Source: Chrysomallon squamiferum
Lineage: Eukaryota > Mollusca > Gastropoda > Neomphalida > Peltospiridae
NCBI GenBank assembly: GCA_012295275.1
Contig: CM022672.1
Location: 19,351,394-19,415,393, forward strand
Length of the DNA stretch: 64,000 bases
Reading direction: 5' to 3'
Within the stretch, counting starts at the first letter, position 1; each line of letters begins with the position of its first letter. A program made the translations under genes and the position numbers. The notes under the pieces are model-generated. The model worked only from the letters and a program-made list of their open reading frames with translations. It was not told the origin of the DNA and made no database searches. Below, in pieces: positions 53,175 through 63,562 of the stretch.

Positions 53175-53350
53175 CGTTTCGCTGGCAGTTCGCTGTGTGA
53201 ACGTACCGACCGATGTTTGAGAGGCTCCAATGAAAACGATACTCGTGTGCTGCCTGTTCGCAGTAAGTGGTGCCCGCGATGTCAGGAGAATGAATGCCAG
53301 CGAAAACATGGATTACGTTAAACGAGTCGGTGATTTCCAAGAGGTGGGTT
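53175..53350 (-). promoter_or_regulatory. Candidate noncoding first exon of the amine oxidase gene
   Basis: A GC-richer island on the minus strand ends in a strong donor (GAAACG|GTAAGC). A matching acceptor, ATTCAG|AATG, lies just before the amine oxidase ATG at 51992. Frames of 64 and 96 codons are open here, but neither enters the amine oxidase frame, and the in-phase frame has no ATG. A 5' UTR exon is therefore the simplest reading. The right boundary is a guess. Confidence 0.3.
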
Positions 53351-53568
53351 CATTTTAAAGAGCTCTGCAAAAGATAGAAGCATTTGCTTCACATCCCTAG
53401 AGGTTACTCGAACAAGTTCTGTATTCTTCAAGTCGAGACCTTTTTTCTTTTCTTTTTTGTTAGCAGAATATCTACAATGGCCGTCTAAAGACTGAGAGAG
53501 AGAGCTTCTTGTTTGGTGGCATCTGTTGTTTCTTCTGTTCAGATAATTTCTTCTGAATAACTGGTGTT

Positions 53569-53571
<3 letters not shown>

Positions 53572-53653
<82 letters not shown>
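53572..53653. repeat. (GA)n microsatellite, copy 1
   Basis: About 41 uninterrupted GA units. A second tract of similar purity lies 690 bp downstream. Confidence 0.97.
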
Positions 53654-53659
<6 letters not shown>

Positions 53660-54340
53660 TGTGGTTTGATATATTGTATTTGTTTGTTTAGATTATTTCT
53701 TCTATGGTTTATTATATGTCATTTTCAGGTTTGTTGTACTATCGAACTTAATCTGAAACGTAGATGTTTTAATGAGCAGAACTGGATTTCAGCTATCTCC
53801 GAATCGATTTCGGTGCCAAGATTCGATATTAAAAGCATCACTCTGTAATCTGAAACAAAGTCTCTCTGCCCCACCGAGACCGTTTCATATCAAGTTCAGT
53901 TTGTATGGCTTTAAAAACTAAATTCAGTTTCAGTTATAAATTAATTTTAATGAATTGTTTCCCTTTCACAAGCTTTATATATTAACATTTAACAGCACTT
54001 GCTCTTCTCGTTCATCGCTGGTAAGTGCTTCGTACATTTTCTTCTTACATTAATTTATCTGTAAAGAGAAATATTTATAATATAAAGAGAACTGTGATCA
54101 AATCAAATGTTTAATTTTTACTGAATATAAATATCATTATTATCATTAAACCAAAAACACAACAAAAATTAAAATTGAAAAGCTGTTTCAAGATACTGTT
54201 TCAGATATGACGCTTTAATATAATATATATATTTATAACTAAGAAATAAGAAATTAATAAATAAGAAATTAAAAAAAAAAAAAATGAACTAAAATGAAAA
54301 TCTATTTTTACACTTCGTCAAATGTCGATACATTTAATTT

Positions 54341-54441
<101 letters not shown>

Positions 54442-54496
54442 TCAATTCTGTAATAAACACTTGGATTCCATCAGATGTTGCTCGATATGCCAAGCT

Positions 54497-56331
54497 CAGT
54501 GCCGGATTAACAATGTAGCAGATGTAGTAGATGTAGCAGATGCTACGGGTCCCGTTGTTTTCAGGGCCTCCGCGGATTTCCCCCCATTTTTTATTTATTT
54601 TTTATTTTATTATTATGTTTTGGACTATAGTCTTTGGTGTTTGTTTTGTGTAGAGGTAAGTTTTTGAAAAGTTTTGTTGTTGAAATTTTCATTCCTCTTA
54701 TTATTTCATTAGCCAGTGGACCGCAACTAGTTCACTAGTTGTTTTGTCGCAAACGCTTTATATTTGATAGGTAATAGCAGCTAATTAGGCAATGTGCCGA
54801 GGTGTCTTTAAACAGAAGTTTATATCGACGTGTAACTTGCAGAAATAGCATGTAGTTCACCACCCGCAGGCATACAAGTATACGTAAGAAATCTATTACA
54901 AATAAACGTGAAAATAACTAAATATTTCGAATGGGCCATTTAATTTCTTAAGCAATTTTGTAAGTGTATCCTGGGGGCATCTTGACGGTAAATAGTTGGA
55001 CCCGTTATAGTCGTCACCGTTGGTGGCTTTGGAGCATTTGTGTTAATACCTGGATATAGTCTGTTGTGGTTTTCTTTACATGTACCTTCTTTTAATGGCC
55101 TACTATTATTATTGTTGATCAGTATTTAGCATTAAAATGATCAATCGGGGTTTCGCATGACCTTATTTTTGACATTATTTCTTGGATGAAAAAAACACAA
55201 AAAAACAACATATTTGTCCAGTTTTAAGTCATTATTCGAATCTCAGTCACTCTTTAATTAAAAAGATGTCGCACGAATACCTGCTTACAATTATTTTTGC
55301 GATACGTACCGCCATCAGGACCCGTAGAGCGATTTTTCAAGTTTTTACATAAGCAGGCGTACAGTGGCGAGCAGCTTGCTCAGAACCTGAGTGGCTGACG
55401 TGGACGGTCACATGACAACGCTAGCAACATGTCTGGCAGGTACACATGTTCGAAAGCTAAATCCATTAGCTCTGTACGTGCCATGTGTTAGACACTCACT
55501 CAGTTAGGTGGTTCAGTTCGCAGCCTCATGTTGCGTACAGGCAACCAAGTTCTTTGATTTCATACAGCGTTTATATGTATGTATCCTCTGCATCGACGCA
55601 CCGTTGGTCCTTACTAACTGATGCATTGTCTGAGAACCGACTACCGTGTGTGAAACGCACGTGTGACACTCGATGGTCGGCCAGAGCTCACGCACTGAAA
55701 GCACTATACGTTGGCTATAGTCAATTAACCAACGTCATCGACAGAACCGCTTCAGATGAAAATCAGAAACGTCGACAAGAAGCACGTGAGCTTTCAGCAA
55801 CGATGTACCGAATGGAAACCGGCATACTAAATGTACTCTCGCATCAGGTGTTGAAGAAATTCCACATGTGCAGCACTAGTCTGCTGTTAGTAGACCAAAA
55901 CATAAACACTGCATGCGCCAGCCTGGCCAACACACTTCTGCAGTTCATGGCACTTCTCAACACGGAGTTTGGCAAGCGGGCTACGACAACTGATCAGAGT
56001 GCTTCTCAGTCAAATGCTGCAGCTGATGATCAGGACAACACGGCGATGACAGGCGGCGAGACATTGGAGCTGCTCGTGTACCGTCTCATCGGAGATCACA
56101 ACATGCAGTCATGCTTTCCTAATACTGAAATAACGCTACGCGTGTATTTGTGCATGATGGTTACAAACTGCTCAGGGGAGCGTTTGTTTTCGATATATAA
56201 CTTAATTTGAGCCTGAATCACACTTGTCTGCTGGCCTTAACTCTGACGCACGTTTACTGTTGTAACTAGCCAGTAGTAGGGGACTATGCTACGTTTTGCT
56301 GCGGGCCCCGCAGTTGTTTAATCCGGCTCTG
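54497..56331 (+). mobile_element. hAT-family DNA transposon, 1.8 kb, decayed
   Basis: The left end reads CAGTGCCGGATTAACA. The right end, read inward on the minus strand, is CAGAGCCGGATTAAACA: imperfect terminal inverted repeats. The outside flanks are GCCAAGCT (54489-54496) and CCCAAGCC (56332-56339), 6 of 8 identical with core CCAAGC exact, as expected for an old 8-bp hAT target duplication. The interior carries transposase remains in the same direction (next entry). The element is more GC-rich than its surroundings. Confidence 0.85.
55405..56210 (+). pseudogene. hAT transposase remnant (ZMYM1/DUF4371-like)
   Basis: Remains of the RNase H-like hAT transposase. An SNMSGRY block near 55.42 kb, then PCVRHSLS (55.48 kb), FFDFIQRLYV (55.55 kb), STHRWSLL, CDTRWSARAHALKAL, and a C-terminal dimerisation motif ending LRVYLCMMVTNCSGERLFS. 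Between the NMSGRY and PC blocks the frame changes. A TAG interrupts the HSLS block, and another frame change follows RLYV near 55575. The centre is shortened and the sequence stops soon after the dimerisation motif. The N-terminal zinc finger part is missing. It cannot encode an active enzyme. The 241-codon open frame at 55485-56210 is only the longest surviving piece. Confidence 0.88.
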
Positions 56332-56339
56332 CCCAAGCC

Positions 56340-57492
56340 TAGATGACTGTTAAATTCAGAACTTAATTTACACCATCATTAATCCTTTTTTTTTTTTTTT
56401 TTTTTAAAATGTATTTTTTGCTAAAACATGAAATAAAAAGTTGAAGGTGAGCAATAGTGGAGAGGTTTTACGGTAAACCAAATGTTGCTCACTTGTTTTT
56501 TAAAAAGAGTTTTCTGCTCTGGACGCCAGATTTGCACCAAGTGATTCATCTGGACAAAGCTGGTCTTCGCTTCGGCTCACTTGTCACGAAGCCTTTGCAT
56601 AAGAAACTCGAGTCACGTCAGAAACAGATCTGCATCGGTTTTCATCATTTATTAGGATCATCAGAGCTTTTCAAACCATGTATTTGCATTAATACTGATA
56701 GTGATACCACTAACAGAAATTTTGTTTTCAGAAAGAACAGGAATTTAAAAAAAAAACAGCTGTAAGCAGGCAAGTATAATTATGTGTAATGACACCAAAT
56801 GTAGGCCAGTGTATGCCGTTATGTCACACATGTTGGCGATCAACTTTTTCCCAATCGGTGGTTTGACCGTGGACAACCTCAACCACAGGCACATTCACCC
56901 GATTTAAGACCTCTAGACCTTTTTTTTTTGGGGTTTTGTTAAAAGCTATATGATCTTATCATTAGTCTTAAAGGGGGGAAAAAAAAATAATAATAATAAT
57001 AAAAAAATTATTCAATCCTCAAATGCCTGAGAGCATATTTCGTGAAACGGTTGATCGCTTCGAGATCTCTAGAGATAATGAATCTAATAATTAAATATGG
57101 GGCCATTTGAATTTATAAATTTATTTAAACACACAAGATTTCGTTTTGGTTTACAATCTCTTGTTATTTCTCAAGATTAATAGTGCATTACTTTTGGGAC
57201 ACCTTGAAACATATAACAGAATATTCACCCCAACAAGAAGCAGAATATAAATTATATTGACTCCGGTTACCGTACAAAAAAACGACCCAGTTTTGTTATT
57301 GATTTGTGTTACCTTTGTAGTCAGCATTCTAAAGGTATCTATAAATAAACTGATCTGACAAGAACATAACGATCTTTTTATTTTATTAAAGGTGGAATAC
57401 GTTTCAGGTAAAAACTAATTGTTCGAGGGCTCTGTAATTCTTCTGAATAAAGCCAGGAGGCATCGAGGATTATTTATTTATTTATTTTTTAT

Positions 57493-57541
<49 letters not shown>

Positions 57542-58667
57542 TTTTTTTTTTTTTTTTAAACAACAGTAAAATTGCAGTTTGTTATAAAGTGATTTATATT
57601 TTATTCACAAGTGATTATTATTGTTGTTGTTGTTAAATAAAACATTAACTTCTTTCCTTTACTCCGGACACTGGGATGATAAACAATAAATACGAACTCT
57701 GATCTAGCATATTGTTATGCTATTGATTATCATTATCATGTGACTTACATACAGATGCTAGCAAACATAAACACAACTTGGTTTCTGAAGGTGAGTTGTT
57801 CCGCTGTTTGCCAAAATCACCCAGTTATTCCTACGAAACCATTTATATTATTTTCCTTTCGTTATCTTCTCATTTGATTAGGTCTACAGTATGGCATATT
57901 TTAGCGGATTTTGGTCTTTCTTCTTCTGTTTTTTTTTTTTTTTTTTTTTAATTGTTATTTATTACTAATACTGTTTCCTTAAACCTTTGGGTAGTGTGGA
58001 TTACTTAAAAATGAATAAAATATAAGTATAGTTTTATTTGAATAAATATCAACATACGGTGAAATGTTATACCATTAAACATGACCTACATTATCCAACC
58101 AATGTCTGCTGTGAGGTCACGATGTACCGAGTCAGGTAACTGTTCGACATATTGTACCAGTCGAATTTTCGTTTTCCTTTACAAAATCCGATAAAAGACA
58201 ATATTAAAAGGACTTCTAGGCTTGACCACTGATAAAATTAGTATTTGCTAAGGCTAATATGTATTAATTTAAAATTTGATTTGATAAAATGTTAAGACTT
58301 ACTCAAGTGAAATGAAACCACGTAACGACGTGGACTTGAGTAATGATCGAATACAGACTTAGCAGGAGACAGTTGGCAAGTAAGTAAATTAATGTTAGTA
58401 ATTCGAAAAAGAATAAACAGTTATTTTACTCACTTTGGTTATTATTTATTATGATGTTAACATTTAATATTTGATATCATTATTACTTAACATATCGACT
58501 ATCAAAGATAACCATCACGCAAATTCCTCAGGGCAAACATTCCGAAGTACGGAAACGTATATAGGTCATATTTGATAAAAACTGTAACGTCATCGATATT
58601 GTTGATTATAATGTTGTCTTGTTTCTCAGCATCATCATTGCTGTCATCATCATCACCATCATCATCA

Positions 58668-58715
<48 letters not shown>

Positions 58716-58936
58716 CTGAATTAGATTTCAAAACCATGGCCACTGATATATAAACTGAAATTTTAGTGTAATGAATGCAGTATTATATTGTAATCGAACA
58801 CATTAATCATGTATACATTAATCATGTTTTTTTTTTCTTCATATTTTAATTTATTTTTAATTGTAGATCAAATGAATCTCCCAACAACAAAAGTATAGCT
58901 TAAACATATCGCTATCGTGAAAACTATGTTTCGAGA
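56340..58936. other. Gene-poor stretch before the TRIM-like gene
   Basis: This stretch holds an unrecognised 102-codon open frame at 56457-56765 in GC-richer DNA without splice or homology support. TTA tracts lie at about 57507-57541 and 58664-58713. A likely 3' splice site (TTTTAATTGTAG, ending 58867) sits upstream of the TRIM-like ATG, so a 5' UTR exon may lie here. Confidence 0.45.
58664..58713. repeat. (TTA)n microsatellite
   Basis: About 16 TTA units preceded by a short ATC run. Confidence 0.9.
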
Positions 58937-60109
58937 ATGGAAAACCTCATGTCATTTGTCGATGTGGCCAAATGTACCCTCTGTTCCGTGCTGCACAACA
59001 ATCATATGGTCTGTTCGTGTGGTCACACCTTCTGCAAATCCTGCACTGACAGTCTTGCTGACGACACATTAAATAAAACTGATAACTTGACTTGTCCCAA
59101 GTGTAAAACGTCAATGCACGTAATATCCTTCATTAGTGGGTCTGAAAATGAAACGTCCACTAACTACTGTTCGGTGTGCAGTCTCAAAGGAGAAACAACC
59201 CCATGTTCGTATAGGTGCGCAGACTGTTTGGACTTGCTATGCAGTGACTGCGCCAAAGGTCATTCGGCATCCAGTTCAACGGTTTCGCATAAGGTTGTCT
59301 CCCTTGGGTCTGCGCTGGAAGAACCAAGCACCACGGATTCTCCCGTATCTCGTAAAATATACTGTGTTAAGCATATAGGAGAAGAAATATCATTTTACTG
59401 CAAAACATGCAAAGAATTGCTGTGCATGCGATGCGCTCTATTTGAACACGTAAAACACGAACGAACTAATTTGCAGGAGGAAAAAGAGAAGGCAAAAGAA
59501 AGAATTCATTCCATCATAAAAGAAAGAACTATCAGTCTGGCTAATCTGGAGTCGGAGAGAGAAAGGACTTTAGAAAAGATAAATTACATAGAGAAGCTAC
59601 GAGCAGACGCGATTCAAAAGCTGACTGTAGACAGTGACGACATTATTAATAAGATTTTAACAGCGAGATCACTTGCTACACAGCAGATCAACGCTATATT
59701 TACGGAACACCAGAAGCAGGTTACAGCAGCGTCTGAAATGATCCATTCATGCGAAAAACTTGCTCGGGACACGCTAATCACTTGTACTAACGCCCTTTCC
59801 GGTAGTGATATAGAGTTGATAATGTTATACGGGAACTTAGAAGAAGAACTTACAGGAGTACACGAAGCGGAAGAGTCTCTGCTCACAATGGGTTCGTTAC
59901 AAAAACCGCCTATAATACAGATAGAAATGGTTAAACTGGAAGGACCTTTTTTTACCTTGCGTATTTCAGATCCCAGCTTTAGCGGTACACACAGCGGTGC
60001 ATCCACTGATCTGTCGCTTGTCAATCACCTTGCAGAGAATGACATCAGAAACAGTTGTCCTGGTCCGGATAATGTTGAAACGTCGAAGATACAGGTTCAT
60101 TTGCCTTAA
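58937..60109 (+). CDS. TRIM-like protein, N-terminal part (RING, B-box 1, B-box 2, coiled coil)
   Basis: A 390-codon frame with no intron. The RING finger starts at Cys13-x2-Cys16, continues CSCGHTFCKSC and closes CPKC. B-box 1 starts YCSVC and contains CADCLDLLCSDC...H. B-box 2 starts YCVKH and contains CKTCKELLCMRCALFEH. A coiled coil follows (EEKEKAKERIHSIIKE through EKINYIEKLRADAIQKL). This is the order of TRIM E3 ubiquitin ligases, a family greatly expanded in molluscs. The frame ends at a TAA at 60107, while a different frame is already open from 60079 and carries the beta-propeller end. The two parts are very probably one gene split by a 1-nt loss or 2-nt gain. An out-of-frame ATG lies 11 nt upstream at 58926. 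Which TRIM subgroup it belongs to cannot be said. Confidence 0.9.
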   Translation: MENLMSFVDVAKCTLCSVLHNNHMVCSCGHTFCKSCTDSLADDTLNKTDNLTCPKCKTSMHVISFISGSENETSTNYCSVCSLKGETTPCSYRCADCLDLLCSDCAKGHSASSSTVSHKVVSLGSALEEPSTTDSPVSRKIYCVKHIGEEISFYCKTCKELLCMRCALFEHVKHERTNLQEEKEKAKERIHSIIKERTISLANLESERERTLEKINYIEKLRADAIQKLTVDSDDIINKILTARSLATQQINAIFTEHQKQVTAASEMIHSCEKLARDTLITCTNALSGSDIELIMLYGNLEEELTGVHEAEESLLTMGSLQKPPIIQIEMVKLEGPFFTLRISDPSFSGTHSGASTDLSLVNHLAENDIRNSCPGPDNVETSKIQVHLP

Positions 60110-61512
60110 TACAAGGAGAGAAAGAATCAACTATACATGCTGAAACCCTGATAGGTGATTCAAAAGATGCATTAGAACTGAAAAATGACAATGATCGGAA
60201 TAAAAATGAAAACAAAGCAGAGCTCTCAAATATTGCAAAGAATGAATCGGAACCTTTTTTTCTAAAAGAAACAGATGAGGAAAAAGTAAATGAAACACCC
60301 TGTAAAAAGAAAATTTACGTACCCAAAGGGTTTTATAAACTTAATAAACCAACAAAAATAACGCAGAATCATAACGAGAATGATGATAATGTGAAATCAG
60401 ACGTTGGTACAGCGGCAAGATTAAACAACATTCCAAAGAGTCTCTCCTACGAAGACACAAACACACCGACAACAGAAGATTCGCCTGAACATACTGGAGA
60501 ACCAACAGCGTTGGTGTGCATACCTGCAGACAGTAACACAGATGACTGGTCAGTGGCCCTCTCTGCAAGAGCATCTCCATCTTACAGTGATGCGGTTAAA
60601 AAAAGTAAAATAAATGGCTTTCGTCCAAAGACCGTATCACCTTCTCATTACGAGTTATTTGAAGCTAGTGAGGAGGACAAAGCTAACGGAGCAGAGAAAG
60701 TATGGATATCGCACCACCTGTCGTTTGACACGACTGTCAAAAGAGACGAATTCCAAGTGATAATTAAAGGTCTGTGCTTTTTCGAAGATGATCGGATTCT
60801 CGTTACAGATTTGGGTAACGGCAAGTTGAAAAATCTCCTCAAGGACGGAAAACAACCACACAATCGGCAACTTAAACCGGGAATCGAGCCTGAAAGAATA
60901 GCGGCCATTAACAGAGATATTGCACTGATCAGTGAAAACGTCCTGTACATCATTACGAAGGACGCTGATATCCTTCATAAACTGCTGCTAAGTGACGAAC
61001 CTCCAGAGAAAGATTCTCCATTTTCCTTTTCTCTCACAACTTTAAATAACGAGTTTCTCGTGGGCAACCTACCCGGAAATAAACTGAAAACATATCATCC
61101 AAAAACAGGGAAGAAGACCTCAGAAATGGAATGCAAGGTGAAAACGCCTATAGCGGCAGTGACCAGCACTGACACGGGACGGCTGTTGATGTGTTCGTGG
61201 CATGGTCGCGGTTCTGTTCACCTCGTTGATGTGGACGGTAAGGAATATCGGAAATTCGTTCACACTATGAAGTCAAAAGAACGATGGAAGCCGAACGATG
61301 CTTGCACCGATTCGTACGGTTACGTTTATGCAACCGACTATTCACGAAATGAGATCGACATCTTCAATCCTGACGGAGCGGAGGTCGTTGTCTACAGCAC
61401 TACGAGAGAGCGACTACAGGGACCTCACTGTTTAATACTAGACAAAGATTACAAACTTTACGTGTCTGGGGAAGGCGGTAACATTGTGGTGTACAGCATC
61501 GTCTTTGGTTGA
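60079..61512 (+). CDS. TRIM-like protein, C-terminal part (linker and NHL-like propeller), frame-shifted
   Basis: This frame is open from just after a TGA at 60076 to the TGA at 61510, in phase -1 to the preceding part. It starts with a polar Lys/Glu/Asn-rich linker of about 180 codons, then repeated strands typical of six-bladed NHL-like propellers (GLCFFEDDRILVTDLGNGKL, ERIAAINRDIALIS, GRLLMCSWHGRGSVHLVD, DSYGYVYATDYSRNEIDIF, CLILDKDYKLYVSGEGGNI). Such propellers close TRIM proteins of the TRIM2/3/32/56-like type and bind RNA or protein. There is no ATG near its beginning, so it is unlikely to be an independent gene. A tiny intron (GT at 60095 to AG at 60240) would restore frame, but its acceptor is poor and the removed stretch looks coding. 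Confidence 0.8.
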   Translation, partial: NVEDTGSFALIQGEKESTIHAETLIGDSKDALELKNDNDRNKNENKAELSNIAKNESEPFFLKETDEEKVNETPCKKKIYVPKGFYKLNKPTKITQNHNENDDNVKSDVGTAARLNNIPKSLSYEDTNTPTTEDSPEHTGEPTALVCIPADSNTDDWSVALSARASPSYSDAVKKSKINGFRPKTVSPSHYELFEASEEDKANGAEKVWISHHLSFDTTVKRDEFQVIIKGLCFFEDDRILVTDLGNGKLKNLLKDGKQPHNRQLKPGIEPERIAAINRDIALISENVLYIITKDADILHKLLLSDEPPEKDSPFSFSLTTLNNEFLVGNLPGNKLKTYHPKTGKKTSEMECKVKTPIAAVTSTDTGRLLMCSWHGRGSVHLVDVDGKEYRKFVHTMKSKERWKPNDACTDSYGYVYATDYSRNEIDIFNPDGAEVVVYSTTRERLQGPHCLILDKDYKLYVSGEGGNIVVYSIVFG

Positions 61513-61833
61513 CTGGCCCGTCTGTCATCACTGAAATATATATTTTATTACAAAGAAGGTCTTCTACTAATTTATTTTTGTTTTGTTTAATTCGTTTACT
61601 TACTCTTGAGAAACTAAACTGACCTTTATTTACTAGTAAATGTTACCCTAGGAGATGTCAGAAATAAAAAGATAAATAATTATTGTTATTTTATTATTAT
61701 TATTATTATTATTTTCTGTAATAAAGTATAATTGAATTTAAATAATAATTTTTATCGTTTTTTTAATTTATTTATTTAAAGAATTGCATTCTATAACATT
61801 CCAAAAGATTTGCTAATAAAGGAACAATTACCG

Positions 61834-62423
61834 TATATACTTGTATATAAGTCGAATTTTTGGGAGACTATATTAAGGTAATATTTTGGGGGTCGACTTA
61901 TACATAGGTAATGCTTTTGTAGCTGTTGCTGAAGAGTCGCCATTTTGACTATTTTTTGCTACGGGATGCATCTAAAATAATCGCGGTCTTTCAGCTTTTC
62001 AAAAATATAATTTTATCGTATAAAAAATTTTGAAAAATTAAATAACAAAACCAAATATGAATGTAAAACATGATATTCTTCCGTTTAATGACATAAAAAA
62101 ACATTTTAAAGCGAAAACACCGTCAGTACGGCGTTATGCCTTACGGCATCTTGCAATGATCTAGGAATGCAGACTTCTCTGCCAAATTGCACTAAATATC
62201 GGTCCTAATTTCTTAAACAAAACTCACTTGTGTAATTGTAAAGAATTTGGTGAAATAATATTGCAATCGTCATTAATATCCACTACCGACAAATCGAAAA
62301 CAAAGTGACGGTGCCTGGAATCTATAGTCGACTTATACACAAGTAATACCTAAAATGACGCAATTTTTGGTCTTAAAATACACATCGACTTATACATAAG
62401 GTCGCCTTGTACACAAGTATATA
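61834..62423. mobile_element. 590-bp non-autonomous element with terminal inverted repeats
   Basis: Left end TATATACTTGTATATAAGTC. The right end read inward is TATATACTTGTGTACAAGGC. The terminal 22 nt agree at 19 positions. The words GTCGACTTATACA and TATAAGTCGA recur inside near both ends. The interior has no coding frame. I recognise the style (CGTATATACT...AAGTCGA) as a repeat widespread in invertebrate genomes but cannot assign a superfamily. No clear target duplication was seen. Confidence 0.6.
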
Positions 62424-62485
62424 TTATTTTCGTATTGCTTGTGGTATATATAATGATATATTGTTATCCAAACTATAACTGTTAG

Positions 62486-62549
62486 TGCGTCAGCCGGGAG
62501 TCGAACCCGGACCGCCTGCTTGGAAGGCAATCATGCTAACCACTGACGC
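62486..62549 (-). pseudogene. tRNA-Gly(TCC)-like sequence lacking most of the D-arm
   Basis: 64 nt. The acceptor stem GCGTCAG/CTGACGC is perfect, the anticodon loop is CTTCCAA (TCC, Gly), the T-arm is CCGGG-TTCGACT-CCCGG, and the discriminator is A. Compared with a normal tRNA-Gly, about 8 nt of the D-arm (the stem) are missing, the anticodon stem has a mismatch at its base, and no run of four T follows. It is probably a tRNA pseudogene or part of a dispersed element, although the A-box remnant GTGGTTAGC and the B-box persist. Confidence 0.75.
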
Positions 62550-63320
62550 TGTGTATAATTTACATTAAACCAATTCATATGCTGTTGAGATCTACAGAAA
62601 CGTATAAGTAATAAACCTATGAAGTATAATATACCTGCAATATATTTTGCGGCTAATTATTATTATATTAAATTTAAAATGAGTTAATGTTGTTTTTTTG
62701 TGTTTTTTTTTTTTTTTTTTTTTTTGATTTCTTCAGTGAATTTTATAATTCTGGAAATTAATTTAATGAATTCCATGCAATGAAATTTCTTAAAGGATAA
62801 TTATTGCTATAATTGAATACTTTCGTGTCTTTCGCCCTTTTGTCTCTCTGTAGTTGTTACAAAAATAATAATGTGCTCCTGTGCCTTTGTGTATGAAATA
62901 GGATTTTCATTACAATACTGTTATCAACATGGATGACTTATGGATATTTAATGATGCGTTTATGTTTATATATATATTTAAATTAAAGAAGCGTTGTGAT
63001 TTACCTCTCGAAATTCACAGAAAAGAGCAGCTAATAGCAACAGCAGCTACAATATTAACAACAACAACAATAGTAATTGCAATAATTAGTAAATTATAAT
63101 AAATAAATATACAGATAAATAAGTAATTTCACAATTAAGTCAAAGGAAACAGTTATTACTTTAGTTTCTTCTTTTTTTCTTTTGTTTTTAAATGGCCTGT
63201 ATTAACTACCTGACGGCCGTGTACTAAGTTAGTAAGTAGAAGTAAAATAAAACAAAACAAATTCCTTCCAAACAAGATTCACGTTATGTATTCATCAGCC
63301 TTTTTTTCAGCTTTTGAAGA

Positions 63321-63562
63321 CTGAAGCAGGAAGAACCTCGAGCCCCAAAGTTTTCAGATCAACTTTGGGGAAAGCTGTCGTCATTGCTGCAACTGAAGTA
63401 TTCGACGGGGTCTGGATGCTTTCTTCACCGTGCCCAAGCTCTGCTGAGGAAGATTCAACATATTCGTCTGACTCCTCCGAAATACGAGCGGTGTTCCAGA
63501 GACTTGAAACAAGAGCCAAGATCCTCGCATTCGAGCCAGTGGACCAGACTGATGATATGTAG
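63321..63562 (+). CDS. Possible terminal coding exon of an unknown gene
   Basis: A strong acceptor (CCTTTTTTTCAG, AG at 63319-63320) opens a 240-nt GC-richer segment. It stays open on the plus strand in one frame to a TAG at 63560 (peptide end ETRAKILAFEPVDQTDDM). The segment also has Ser/Glu-rich character (EEDSTYSSDSSEIRAV). The minus strand is open over the same stretch, so strand is not certain. No homologue is recognised, and no partner exon was found in the window. Confidence 0.35.

Noticed and set aside
53050-53340. 96-codon minus-strand frame as a separate gene
   Set aside because: Its frame meets a stop directly if spliced to the amine oxidase acceptor and the peptide is unlike known proteins; a 5' UTR exon is more likely.
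56457-56765. 102-codon plus-strand frame after the hAT element
   Set aside because: GC-richer than its surroundings, but no homologue, domain or splice evidence was recognised; kept only as a note.
59614-60024. 136-codon minus-strand frame
   Set aside because: Antisense to the TRIM-like coiled-coil region.
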